In this document: positions 25,006-33,834 of the stretch, piece after piece
How positions within the stretch are numbered: the first letter of the stretch is position 1
Layout of the letters: every line of letters begins with the position of its first letter
Assembly: GCA_022844165.1 (NCBI GenBank)
Contig: JALHMH010000016.1
Span: 1 to 64,000 of the forward strand
From: Lysobacterales bacterium
GTDB lineage: Bacteria > Pseudomonadota > Gammaproteobacteria > Xanthomonadales > SZUA-5
Direction: 5' to 3'
Length of the DNA: 64,000 nucleotides
Notes under the pieces: generated by a model
The model's database searches: none
What the model was told of the DNA's origin: nothing
What the model saw: the letters and a program-made list of their open reading frames with translations, nothing else
Made by a program: the position numbers and the translations under genes

Positions 25006-25919
25006 GGCGACATCCTGATCGCAGGCAGAGTTTTTTCGGAATTGCCGCGCTTCACGGTCAGCGTGATTGCGCCAGCGGTTTTCAACGACTCGATCGCCGC
25101 ATAACCGGCTTCGATACTGGTCAACGGGCGACCATTGACGGCGGTGACGATATCGTCGCCCTGCAGCCCGGCCTCAGCCAGTTGCTGGCCGAATTGGTTC
25201 GAACTCAACCGCACGCCAGCGAGTTTGCCGTCGATCATCACCGGGGCGATCGAGAACGCCTTAGCCAGACTGCTGGGATCGGCGATCGCCTGTTGGCGAA
25301 CAGCTTCCCAATCAATCGGTGCCGCGGAAACCAGCGGATTGACGAAAGCGCCGGCGGGCGGAGCTGGCGCTGCCAGCCCGACGCGTCCGTCGCTGCCAAG
25401 CGCGACGCCACCAGGCGGTGGTGCGCCAGCAGCCACCGCGCCATCTTGTGCCGCACGTGTTCCATCGAGCGCTTTCAAACGCAGTACCTCGATACGACCA
25501 CTGGCATCCAGCACCACGCGATCGGGGAAAATCGCGACAATGCGCGCACCGGACAGCACATCGTCGACCTTAACCACGCTCTCCTTCTGCGCCTCGGCAA
25601 TCACCGCTCGCGCCAGGCGCAGATCGTGATGCGAACTGGTGCCGCGCAAGATCAGTTGCAGCGCTGTATCGGGTGCATTCGCATACGAACCGGCGGCGGA
25701 CGTTGCGGCGCTACCGAACAAATGGTACTGGGCCAATGAGACAGCTGGCGCCACTGGCGCCAGCGCGGGCTCAGTCTCTGGCGCCTGCACAGCCGACGGT
25801 GGCGTGAGTACGCTCCAGACGATCCCCGCCAGACTGAACACGATCCAGAGCATCGCTGCAGCCGTCAACAGGGTCGGCAAAACGCGCTTGACCTGGATTG
25901 GGAGCGCCAGTGCGCTCAC
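25002..25919 (-). CDS. gspC: Type II secretion protein GspC
   Basis: A 305-residue inner-membrane protein. One membrane helix (LLTAAAMLWIVFSLAGIVWS, about residues 17-36) is followed by a Pro/Ala linker, the homology region that contacts GspD (VSLAQYHLFGSA, LQLILRGTSSHHDLRLARAV, VLSGARIVAIFPDRVVLDAS) and a C-terminal PDZ domain (GVRLSSNQFGQQLAEAGLQG, DDIVTAVNGRPLTSIEAGYA). It links the inner-membrane platform to the secretin. The start is GTG 25919, overlapping a preceding small ORF by 4 bp. Confidence 0.9.
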   Translation of the reverse strand: MSALALPIQVKRVLPTLLTAAAMLWIVFSLAGIVWSVLTPPSAVQAPETEPALAPVAPAVSLAQYHLFGSAATSAAGSYANAPDTALQLILRGTSSHHDLRLARAVIAEAQKESVVKVDDVLSGARIVAIFPDRVVLDASGRIEVLRLKALDGTRAAQDGAVAAGAPPPGGVALGSDGRVGLAAPAPPAGAFVNPLVSAAPIDWEAVRQQAIADPSSLAKAFSIAPVMIDGKLAGVRLSSNQFGQQLAEAGLQGDDIVTAVNGRPLTSIEAGYAAIESLKTAGAITLTVKRGNSEKTLPAIRMSP

Positions 25920-26047
25920 GGCGAGAACTCCAATCGGTAGCGCTCTTTGTCGTGACGCAAATAGCCCGCCAGATGCAGGCCTGAACTTATGCCATCGCGC
26001 ACGCTGACGGCGTGGCGATATCGTTCCATCGGACTACGGTCAGTCAT
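25916..26047 (-). CDS. 43-residue ORF leading the gspC-gspD operon
   Basis: ATG 26047 opens a 43-codon frame (TDRSPMERYRHAVSVRDGIS, then SGLHLAGYLRHDKERYRLEF) that overlaps the gspC GTG start by 4 bp, suggesting translational coupling. I do not recognise the protein. Its start region (ATGACTGACCG) and about 35 bp of upstream leader are nearly identical to the start of rhlB, so the first four residues, MTDR, are borrowed from that duplication. It may be a real small protein or a leader peptide that sets translation of gspC. Confidence 0.45.
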   Translation of the reverse strand: MTDRSPMERYRHAVSVRDGISSGLHLAGYLRHDKERYRLEFSP

Positions 26048-26085
26048 CGAATCCAATCTGCCCGATTTCTTCGGGTCTTGTATGG
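26048..26085 (-). promoter_or_regulatory. Leader shared with rhlB, copy in front of gspC operon
   Basis: On the minus strand this reads ACAAGACCCGAAGAAATCGG, GCAGATTGGATTCG directly before ATG 26047. The same leader with a CCCGA/TCGGG hairpin precedes rhlB at 27717-27681. The 13-mer GATGCGATACACT, resembling an extended -10 element, lies further upstream at about 26123-26135 and likewise upstream of rhlB. Confidence 0.6.
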
Positions 26086-26354
26086 GGTTCATGCCTCGCA
26101 CTCCCGCACGAGGACAGCTCGAAGTGTATCGCATCGCGTTGGCAAATGGCGGAAGCAACGTCGACTGGCTCAGGTCGGCTTCGATCGACTTGGGAATGTC
26201 GTGCGGTTTGATCACAAAACGGACCGAACGATGGGTGGCGCTTTTGAGGGTCGCGCTACAGCGCGACGCTGTGAGCTGTTCCAAGTGGGCCTGAGTTCAC
26301 CCGCAAACACTTTGCGAAAGCCTGATAGGGCTGCTGATATCGCGTCAACTATCT

Positions 26355-27680
26355 TCAACCAGCCGGCTCGATCACTTGTGGCGCAACCGCCGCTTCAGCC
26401 GCTTCCGGCTTCGGTCCGCGTCGCCGCTGCCGCGGCTTGCGCTGACCGTCGCGCGGCGGGCCCTTCTTTGAGGACGGCGGGCGGCGATTGAAAGTCAGGG
26501 GCGCCACATCCGCGAGCAGCTCGGACGTGATGGGTTCGACCGGGATACGCTGGCCGATAAACTGCTCGATATCGGGCAAACTGATCGCATAGCGCTCGCA
26601 GGCGAAACTAATGGCGTCGCCGCTGGCGCCAAAGCGTGCCGTGCGGCCGATGCGATGGACGTAGTCCTCGCTGTCTTGTGGCAGATCGAAGTTGAACACG
26701 TGGCTGACGGCGGGGATGTGCAGCCCACGCGCAGCGACGTCGGTAGCGACCAGGATCGACAGCTCGCCGTCCTGGAAACGCTTCAGCAACGTCTGGCGCT
26801 TTTGCTGCGGTACATCGCCCGACAGAATCGCGCTCGGGAAGCCATGCTTTTCCAGCCGTGAGTGCACTTGTTCGGCGGCGTTCTTGGTGTTCACGAACAC
26901 GATCGAGCGTTGCGCGTCCATGCGCGCCATCAGGCCAATCAGCAGCGGGAGTTTCTCTTCACTGGCCGGGAAATACACACGCTGCGCGACGCGCGCACCG
27001 GTGACCGAATCAGTCTCAACTTTGAGCGTCTTGGGGTTGTTCATGTGCTCGTATGCCAGCTCCAGCACACGGTGCGAGAGCGTGGCGCTGAACAGCAAAC
27101 CCTGGCGCTCGGCCGGCGGCGGCATTTTGCGCATCAAAAAACGGATGTCCTTGATAAAACCCAGATCGAACATTCGATCGGCCTCATCGAGCACAACCAC
27201 ATCAATGGCGCGCAGGCTGAATACGTGCTGCTTGAAATAATCGATCAAGCGACCGGGTGTGCCGATCAGCACATCCACGCCTTCGGCAAATTGCGCACGC
27301 TGTTTGTCGTAGTCCACGCCGCCATAGACCAGCGCCAGACGCAAGCCGGTGGCGTGGCCCAACTGCACTGCATCCTTGTGGATTTGAATCGCCAACTCCC
27401 GGGTAGGCGCCAGAATGACCGCCCGCGGGTCTTGCGTGCGTCGATCGCCGCGTGCTTGCCGCGTCAACAGCCGCTGCATGAGCGTGACGAGGAATGCCGC
27501 CGTCTTGCCGGTCCCCGTCTGTGCCTGACCGGCAACATCGTTGCCGCCCAGCGTTTCCGGGAGTGTGAGCGCTTGAATCGGGGTGAGACGCGTGAAGCCC
27601 GCTTGGTGCAGGCCCTGGCTTAAGCCTTCGTGCAAGGCGAAGCTGTCGAAATCGAGGTCCGTCAGTATCCGGTCGGTCAT
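26355..27680 (-). CDS. rhlB: ATP-dependent RNA helicase RhlB
   Basis: A 441-residue DEAD-box helicase. Motifs in order: Q motif [14 protein letters not shown], motif [34 protein letters not shown] in [18 protein letters not shown] in [11 protein letters not shown], then [35 protein letters not shown] and [12 protein letters not shown]. The FALH start, the YGG..YDKQ segment and the basic Arg/Pro tail are those of RhlB, the degradosome-associated helicase. It is divergent from trxA, the same arrangement as in Escherichia coli. Its leader and first codons are duplicated in front of the gspC operon. Confidence 0.93.
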   Translation of the reverse strand: MTDRILTDLDFDSFALHEGLSQGLHQAGFTRLTPIQALTLPETLGGNDVAGQAQTGTGKTAAFLVTLMQRLLTRQARGDRRTQDPRAVILAPTRELAIQIHKDAVQLGHATGLRLALVYGGVDYDKQRAQFAEGVDVLIGTPGRLIDYFKQHVFSLRAIDVVVLDEADRMFDLGFIKDIRFLMRKMPPPAERQGLLFSATLSHRVLELAYEHMNNPKTLKVETDSVTGARVAQRVYFPASEEKLPLLIGLMARMDAQRSIVFVNTKNAAEQVHSRLEKHGFPSAILSGDVPQQKRQTLLKRFQDGELSILVATDVAARGLHIPAVSHVFNFDLPQDSEDYVHRIGRTARFGASGDAISFACERYAISLPDIEQFIGQRIPVEPITSELLADVAPLTFNRRPPSSKKGPPRDGQRKPRQRRRGPKPEAAEAAVAPQVIEPAG

Positions 27681-27717
27681 CTAAATCCAAATCTGCCCGA
27701 TTCGCTCGGGTCTTGTG
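27681..27717 (-). promoter_or_regulatory. Leader in front of rhlB
   Basis: Minus strand ACAAGACCCGAGCGAATCGG, GCAGATTTGGATTTAG directly before ATG 27680. CCCGA and TCGGG form a small hairpin whose loop bases differ from the copy at 26048-26085 while the stem is unchanged. The shared 13-mer GATGCGATACACT lies at about 27845-27857. Confidence 0.6.
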
Positions 27718-27883
27718 TTTGATGTTCGGCGTACGATCAGTATTGTCATCTACCATCAACGCCGGTTGAAAAGCGCGCGCGCTACCACCAAACTTCGCCG
27801 CCACGCCTTGCCACACTCCCTCTACAGAGTCCAGCGGGCGCGAGTGTATCGCATCAAGCACCCATTTTGCCGAGGAAAGCACC

Positions 27884-28210
27884 GTGAGCGAAACCATTAG
27901 TCAGCTCAGCAGCCAGGATTTTGATGCCAACGTATTACAGTCGCAAACCCCCGTGTTGGTGGATTTTTGGGCGGATTGGTGCGATCCATGCAAGCGCATG
28001 GAGCCCGTCCTGGAACAACTCGCCGAAGAAATGGCCGGCAAACTCCGGGTCGTCAAGCTCAACGTCCAGAACCACCCCAACATCGCCAATCAGTTCAAGG
28101 TTCGCGGACTACCAACGTTCATGTTGTTCAAGAACGGGCAAGTACAAGGCACGCAGATTGGTGCGATCAGCAAGACCCAGCTGACGCAGTTTGTGGCCAA
28201 GGCCATGTGA
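27884..28210 (+). CDS. trxA: Thioredoxin with CDPC active site
   Basis: A 108-residue cytosolic disulfide reductase of the TrxA type: TPVLVDFWADWCDPCKRM, then LRVVKLNVQNHPNIANQFKV, RGLPTFMLFKNGQ and the cis-Pro in GLPTF. The active site reads Cys-Asp-Pro-Cys rather than the near-universal Cys-Gly-Pro-Cys. The position between the cysteines tunes redox potential, so a change in reducing power is plausible. GTG 27884 is the start, with GAGGAAAG upstream. It is divergent to rhlB, as in enterobacteria, which supports its being the housekeeping thioredoxin. Confidence 0.92.
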   Translation: MSETISQLSSQDFDANVLQSQTPVLVDFWADWCDPCKRMEPVLEQLAEEMAGKLRVVKLNVQNHPNIANQFKVRGLPTFMLFKNGQVQGTQIGAISKTQLTQFVAKAM

Positions 28211-28229
28211 GCCGGGCGAGACCTGGCAA

Positions 28230-28248
28230 CCGCGACGGCGAGTCGCGG
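28230..28248. terminator. Stem-loop between trxA and amidohydrolase
   Basis: CCGCGAC (28230-28236), loop GGCGA, GTCGCGG (28242-28248) lies between the convergent genes. There is no T run, so it may only be a weak or factor-dependent terminator. Confidence 0.45.
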
Positions 28249-28262
28249 CTCAGGCCGCGAGT

Positions 28263-29543
28263 TCATTCGTACTTTTGCTGGAATTTATCGCGTAGTCGCG
28301 TATGACGACTTGACAGGTCCACTGGCTCACCGTTTAAGTATGCGGCCGTCAACTGGCTGCGCACTTCCAGCGGATCGCCGTTGAAGACGACGAAGCTGGC
28401 GAGCTTTCCAGGCTCCAAAGAGCCCAGGCGATCGTCGACGCCAAGCAGTTGCGCCGGCGCCAGAGTGATGGCCGCCAATCCCTGTTCAAAGGTCAATCCG
28501 AATCCCACCGCGTGTCCGGCAGCGTGCGCGAGATTGCGCTCCAATGATGCGGCAAAGGTCGTGCCGTCCGAAGCGATTGCGAAGCGAATACCAGCCTGCG
28601 CCAGCTGCGCAGCGTTTCGATAATTCGCGTCGTAAGCCTCGTGCCGACGCAGTGGTAAACCAAAGGGGCCGTGCAGGATGACGCCAATGTCAGCCGCCTT
28701 GATTTCATCGCGCAACCGCCACGCATCTTGTGCGCCAACCAGTGTGATCTTGAGTTTGCGCTCGGCCGCGAAGTCGATTGCTTCGCGGATCTGCTTCAAA
28801 TCGACGGCGTGTACGAAGAGGCGTTGCCGGCCATCGAGCACTGCCAGCATTGCCTCCCAACGAGCATCGACACCCTCTAGTGTCCCGGCTCTCTTGGCGG
28901 CAGCGTAGGCGGCGGCGTCATCGAATGCGCGGTCGATCGCTTCTCGCGCAGCCGCCGAGCCTTTCAGTGCTTCGTCGCGCATCGGCGCTGGCAGCCACGG
29001 CGGCAAGCGGGTCGACGGCCACATCAGGTGCGTTCCGACCGGCGCCTGCACCGTCATCTGCTCCCAAGTCCAGCCGCTCAACTGCACGAGTGCCGAAGAG
29101 CCGCTGATCACACCGCCCTGGCCGACTTGCGGCACAACGTGTGCGTACAAAACGCCGTTCGCACGCGCGACTCCCCAATTCTCGCTATCTGCATTGATGG
29201 CGACCTCCGCGCGCGCATTAGGATTGACCGCACCGATCTCGGCAACGTCTACCGAACCGCGAACGGTCTCAATCTCACTCAACCCCATCACCGTGTTGGC
29301 TGTCATAAACGCTGGCGTCAGCCATTGGCCTTGCAAATCCACCACCGCCGCATCACCCGCTTGCGCCGCCAAATCGGTACCAACGGCTACGATCTTATCG
29401 CCATCGATCAACAGCTGGCCATTTTCAATGGCTGGCGAGGAGACCGGATGGATGCGCGCGTTGGTGAACAGCGTGGTGGCGGCGGCGGCGGGGCCAAAAA
29501 TGGCGAGCACGACGCAGATCGCCAAAAGCGGGGCACGAGACAT
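28263..29543 (-). CDS. Secreted amidohydrolase-family protein lacking the HxH motif
   Basis: A 426-residue protein with a signal peptide (SRAPLLAICVVLAIFGPAAA). The composite beta-sandwich and TIM-barrel pattern of amidohydrolases is clear (LFTNARIHPVSSPAIENGQL, DKIVAVGTDL at the start; LGSLEPGKLASFVVFNGDPL at the end). Where the family has Ile-Asp-Ala-His-x-His it reads LTPAFMTANTVMGLSEIE, so the first metal-binding pair is missing. ATG 29543 is chosen because it begins the signal peptide; the preceding 143 bp carries no other gene. It follows the larger amidohydrolase on the same strand and probably acts with it in the periplasm. Confidence 0.8.
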   Translation of the reverse strand: MSRAPLLAICVVLAIFGPAAAATTLFTNARIHPVSSPAIENGQLLIDGDKIVAVGTDLAAQAGDAAVVDLQGQWLTPAFMTANTVMGLSEIETVRGSVDVAEIGAVNPNARAEVAINADSENWGVARANGVLYAHVVPQVGQGGVISGSSALVQLSGWTWEQMTVQAPVGTHLMWPSTRLPPWLPAPMRDEALKGSAAAREAIDRAFDDAAAYAAAKRAGTLEGVDARWEAMLAVLDGRQRLFVHAVDLKQIREAIDFAAERKLKITLVGAQDAWRLRDEIKAADIGVILHGPFGLPLRRHEAYDANYRNAAQLAQAGIRFAIASDGTTFAASLERNLAHAAGHAVGFGLTFEQGLAAITLAPAQLLGVDDRLGSLEPGKLASFVVFNGDPLEVRSQLTAAYLNGEPVDLSSRHTRLRDKFQQKYE

Positions 29544-29686
29544 GGAGACCGAGGCACCAGAGTTGCCTCGCCCGTTGGACCAAACCGCTGGTTCGCGCTC
29601 AGCAGGTTCGCACTTAGGCCTGCCCTGTGCCCCGTGCCCCGTGCAGGGCGCTTGCGCAATATCCAACGTTCTCGTCGAGCCGTTCA

Positions 29687-32600
29687 TCAGTGTGCCCCCT
29701 GGCAATAGTGCACCGCTTCGCCATCATGGTAAGCGCCACGACGCGCTTCCAACTGGCTCGACAGTACTTGGAACTGGCGCACATCAAGGCGCAGTCTGGG
29801 TTTGCCCGGCGGACCCTTGGGGCCCGGGCTCTTGTCGCCACCTTCGGCTAAAGCCAGTTGCAGCAATTGCGCGCGCGCGGTGTCGATGCGCAGCTGTTCG
29901 GCGCGATCGGCGTCCACATCGAAATAGCGACGGCCATCGATCCAAACCCGTTCAGGGCGGGCGTACGACGACAGCGGGTGGGCATTCCACAGCACGAGAT
30001 CGGCATGCATGCCTTCACGCACGCGACCGATTCGGTCGTCGACGCGCAGCTGTTTGGCCGGCCCTGTTGTCACCAGCGCCAGGGCCTGAGTTTCACTCAG
30101 ATTGCCGTACTTCACCGCTTTCGCCGCTTCGGTATTGAGACGGCGACCCAGATCGTTGCTGTCGGAATTGATACTCACAACAACGCCTTGGCGGACCATC
30201 ATGGCGGCGTTGTATGGAATGCCGTCGACAACCTCCATTTTAAAGCCCCACCAGTCGGAGAATGTCGAGGCACCGGCGCCGGTTTGTGCCAGCACATCAG
30301 CCACCTTGTAACCTTCCAGGACGTGCTGAAAGGCAGCGACGGGTAATCCCAGCGACTGCGACAAACGGGCATACATCAAGATCTCGTCCTGGCGATACGA
30401 GTGGATATGCACCAGACGCTCCTGGGCAAGAATTTCCGCCAATGCCTCCATCCGCAAATCACGCCGCTGCGGCGCACCGCGGACTTCCTGTGCTTTGGCA
30501 TAGGTGCGCGCCTGTGCGAACGCATCGAGCAGGATTTGCTCCACACCCATGCGGGTTTGCGGGTAACGGGTGCCGCCTGCAGCGCCCCAGTTGGATTGTT
30601 TGACGTTCTCGCCAAGCGCAAATTTGATCGTCGGCGTCCAACCCTCGAACTTTAGGCCCTGCGCGCCCGCGCCCCAGCGGTGTTTGATCAACTGGCTCTG
30701 GCCGCCGATCGGGTTGGCCGAACCATGCAGCACGTGACTGGTGGTCGTACCCCCAGCGAGTTCGCGGTAGATGTCGATGTCGGTCGGGTCGATGACATCC
30801 CCCAGTCGAACTTCGGAGGTGATCGCGTGGCTCGGCTCGTTGACGTTACCGCTGACGGCGATATGCGAGTGCGCATCGATCAATCCCGGCGTCAGATGTT
30901 TGCCAGTACCATCGATCTCGACCGCGCCCGCTGGCGCTTTGGCATTGGCCGCTACGGACACTATTTTTCCACCGCTCAACACCACATCGGTGTTGGTGGG
31001 TACATCGTCGGCCATCCACACCGTCGCACCGCGAATCACCACGGACTCGACATTCGGCAACGCGCTTCGCCCAAATTCGCCAGCAGGATACCGCGGCGCA
31101 ATCGAAATGCTGCGCGCTCCCAGCGCCTCATTCTTTTTGGTTTCGTCCTTCTTCTCGTCCGGCTTCTCCTCACTCGGCGCATCGCCCAGTCGCGCGGCGC
31201 TGAAGGCGCGAACGCGGCCATCGTCTTGCATGAATCGGCCCTGCAATACCGTTCCCGAGAGCGTGCCTTCCAGGGCGACTTCACCGGACTTGCCAAACAG
31301 CTTTCCGGGCAGCGTGAATGTCAGGCGGTCGTTACTGAATGTCCCCTTGCCGCTGTCTTCGCCGGCTTTGAGCGCCAGCGCCTCATCGCTACCGCTGACG
31401 ATCAACTCGGCCGGCCCTGGCGCGCCCAGCCAGGTGAGCTGCCAGCGGCCCGCGATTTTCGGCGCGTCAAGCGCCTTGGCGACATCGCGTTGACCGTCGA
31501 CAAACACCTCATAGACCGTCGCGCCTGGGTTGCTGAAGATGTCGCGATCGGCAATGAACAGATTGCCGATCGCACCGGCGCGAATCGCCCCGAGCCGGGA
31601 TTGCCCGATGAGTTCAGCGGGCACTGTCGTCAGCGCGCGCAGGGCATCGTCTTCGTCCAGACCTGCTTTGATGGTTTTGCGCAGCGCCGGCCAAAAGTCC
31701 TCGGGCTTTTTGAGTCCCGCGGTGGTCAATATGAAGCGCCGATTGTCCTTTGCGAGGCGCGCCGCATTGCTCGGCGCCAGGTGCCAATGCTCGAGCTCGG
31801 CGAGACTCACATCAAGCGCCGCTTCGGCATCGCGCGCATTCGGCGCATCCGGGAAGTTGAGCGGCGCGATCAGCGTCAGCGCACGCGGCAGTTGATCGAG
31901 AACCCGATATTCGGTGCCGACACCGAGCACCGCGACACGTTTCAGATCGAACTCGGCGGCGATGGCGCCAACGCGTGCGACGTCCAGTTCATCGTCGCCG
32001 CGAAATACCAGAGGTTGCTGTCCGGCAATCACCGCAGACAGCGCTTCGAGCGCCACATTGGCCTCGGCGCGTTCGCCGTTCTCTTTGGCGTTCCATGTTG
32101 CCAGGTCGGATTGCCAGCGCGCATCGATCAAGGCCTGGCGGATCAGCGCAATAGCGCCCATCTTCGACCCTGGATAGGCGCCACTGAAACTGAAGTCCGC
32201 TTCGAAAGAGGCATGTTGCGCGACACGCGCGGCGAGCAGACTGGCATTTGGATCAGCGCCGTCGCGCAAGCTCAACAGTGCGCTCTGTCCGCGCAAGACG
32301 CCAGCGCCCGGGGTCGCCAGCACCGCGCCAAAGCCCATGCGGCGCAACGTCTTGGCTTTATCGGCGTCCAGCGTCAGCGCCGTGCTGACATCGCGCTCGG
32401 CGCAGATCCGGTCGTTCCAGTGCCGGGCGCTCGGCGCGCTCGCCGGCGCGGCGCCGCCCATCATCGCCGCAAGAGGACCGCGACCGCGCGGTGCGGCGGG
32501 CGCTGAACTGCGACAGCTCGCGCTCGCGTCGATGCCATAATCACTGTGTGCATCGACAAACGCCGGAAACACCGACTTGCCGGCGGCATCGACCACGGTC

Positions 32601-32860
32601 GCGCCGGGCGCGTCGATACGGCCCGCGCGTACCGTGCGGATCACGCCGTCACGCAGTTCGATGCTGCCGTTTTCGATCACGCTGCCGGGCGCCGTTACCA
32701 CGCGGGCGTTAACGATCAATGTATGCCTGGGCGTGCGATCTTTCAGGCCTTGTTGTGGTGTGGTCGAGAGCTGCGCTGCGGCGGGCGCAGCGAGTGCGGC
32801 AAGCGCCGCACAGAAGACGAAGACCGCAGGTTTGGTGTTGCGGATAACAGGTTGCGACAT
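29687..32860 (-). CDS. Two-domain secreted amidohydrolase
   Basis: About 1057 residues with a signal peptide (TKPAVFVFCAALAALAAPAA). Two amidohydrolase-like halves are joined: the first (about residues 30-560) has VFPAFVDAHSDYGID with His-x-Asp instead of His-x-His, the second (about 620-1000) has the canonical LTPGLIDAHSHIAVSG, HIHSYRQDEILM, GWTPTIKFALGENVKQ and INSDSNDLGRRL metal and catalytic sites. Close homologues are annotated only as amidohydrolase family proteins of this order; the substrate, perhaps a cyclic amide or dipeptide, is unknown. ATG 32860 starts the signal peptide and has a GAGG site. Likely one operon with the downstream amidohydrolase. Confidence 0.83.
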   Translation of the reverse strand: MSQPVIRNTKPAVFVFCAALAALAAPAAAQLSTTPQQGLKDRTPRHTLIVNARVVTAPGSVIENGSIELRDGVIRTVRAGRIDAPGATVVDAAGKSVFPAFVDAHSDYGIDASASCRSSAPAAPRGRGPLAAMMGGAAPASAPSARHWNDRICAERDVSTALTLDADKAKTLRRMGFGAVLATPGAGVLRGQSALLSLRDGADPNASLLAARVAQHASFEADFSFSGAYPGSKMGAIALIRQALIDARWQSDLATWNAKENGERAEANVALEALSAVIAGQQPLVFRGDDELDVARVGAIAAEFDLKRVAVLGVGTEYRVLDQLPRALTLIAPLNFPDAPNARDAEAALDVSLAELEHWHLAPSNAARLAKDNRRFILTTAGLKKPEDFWPALRKTIKAGLDEDDALRALTTVPAELIGQSRLGAIRAGAIGNLFIADRDIFSNPGATVYEVFVDGQRDVAKALDAPKIAGRWQLTWLGAPGPAELIVSGSDEALALKAGEDSGKGTFSNDRLTFTLPGKLFGKSGEVALEGTLSGTVLQGRFMQDDGRVRAFSAARLGDAPSEEKPDEKKDETKKNEALGARSISIAPRYPAGEFGRSALPNVESVVIRGATVWMADDVPTNTDVVLSGGKIVSVAANAKAPAGAVEIDGTGKHLTPGLIDAHSHIAVSGNVNEPSHAITSEVRLGDVIDPTDIDIYRELAGGTTTSHVLHGSANPIGGQSQLIKHRWGAGAQGLKFEGWTPTIKFALGENVKQSNWGAAGGTRYPQTRMGVEQILLDAFAQARTYAKAQEVRGAPQRRDLRMEALAEILAQERLVHIHSYRQDEILMYARLSQSLGLPVAAFQHVLEGYKVADVLAQTGAGASTFSDWWGFKMEVVDGIPYNAAMMVRQGVVVSINSDSNDLGRRLNTEAAKAVKYGNLSETQALALVTTGPAKQLRVDDRIGRVREGMHADLVLWNAHPLSSYARPERVWIDGRRYFDVDADRAEQLRIDTARAQLLQLALAEGGDKSPGPKGPPGKPRLRLDVRQFQVLSSQLEARRGAYHDGEAVHYCQGAH

Positions 32861-33067
32861 CGGAGCCTCTCGCCAATTCGAGCGCGCGAAGCTTAGTGGG
32901 CCGGAGCGCAGGTTGCCAGCGGTTTGACAGGACAAGTGCTGAAAGGCATGGACAAGCAACTGAGGAACACTCGCCCCGGCGGGTTAGTGTTGGCGTCGGC
33001 TTCCGGTATGTTCACGTCTGATTGGATCCACAGTATGGCCAGGACCGCCCAACTGCGCCGTCTCACC

Positions 33068-33724
33068 TCAAAGCAGCGCGTCCATCCAGGTCGTCAAATC
33101 CCGGACTTCGTCGCCGCACACCGAATGTGGCATCGGGTAGCTCTTCCAGGTCATGCCATTGCCCTTCGCCGCGATCCAGTCGCGGCTCATCAGCCCCAAG
33201 GCCTCTGGCACCACCGGATCGAAGCGACCGTGGCCCATGAAGATGGGCACTGCGTAACTCTCCGGCGCCGCCTCTTGTTCGTGCAAATGATGCAGCGGCA
33301 GATAGGTCGAAAGCGCGATGATGCCCCGCAGCGGCGTGCGCTGGCGCAGCCCACAGGCCAGCGCAATGGCGCCGCCCTGGGAGAACCCGGCAAGAAATAT
33401 CTTCGATGGCGCAATGCCGCGTTCGCCCTCGCGGGCGATGAGCGCGTTGACGATACCGATCGACTGCCGGACGCCGACCTCATCCTGACGCGCGGCGATG
33501 TCCGCACCAGCAATGTCGTACCAGCCGCGCATCCGCATGCCGCCATTGACGGTAATCGGACGGACTGGCGCATTGGGAAATACGAAGCGCAACGCCGGCC
33601 AGTCCGGGCGCACCAACTCCGGCACAATCGGCTCGAAGTCGTGTGCATCGGCCCCGAGGCCGTGTAGCCAGATAACACTGAATTGCGGCGACGGGCGAGT
33701 TTCGAGTTCGATGGTATCGGTCAT
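33068..33724 (-). CDS. Carboxylesterase/phospholipase-family hydrolase
   Basis: A 218-residue cytosolic alpha/beta-hydrolase of the acyl-protein-thioesterase/YpfH type. VIWLHGLGADAHDFEPIVPE holds the oxyanion region, FLAGFSQGGAIAL the nucleophile Ser, FMGHGRFDPVVPEAL the Asp and YPMPHSVCGDE the His. Members hydrolyse short acyl esters, lysophospholipids or acyl-thioesters. It has no signal peptide. It is divergent from dsbD with about 110 bp between. Confidence 0.87.
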   Translation of the reverse strand: MTDTIELETRPSPQFSVIWLHGLGADAHDFEPIVPELVRPDWPALRFVFPNAPVRPITVNGGMRMRGWYDIAGADIAARQDEVGVRQSIGIVNALIAREGERGIAPSKIFLAGFSQGGAIALACGLRQRTPLRGIIALSTYLPLHHLHEQEAAPESYAVPIFMGHGRFDPVVPEALGLMSRDWIAAKGNGMTWKSYPMPHSVCGDEVRDLTTWMDALL

Positions 33725-33834
33725 GGTCGAGGGGCGGTGATCGAGTGAGCAACTACTATACGCACGCCTCGCCGGGAACCTTTTGCATCCCGCTAGACTC
33801 CACGCCCGGTTGATTCACGTTGTCAGGGACTCCC

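Noticed and set aside
30680..32506. 608-residue open frame on the plus strand
   Set aside because: It lies wholly antisense to the two-domain amidohydrolase, has shadow-like composition and no recognisable motif; the minus-strand gene has clear domains and a signal peptide.
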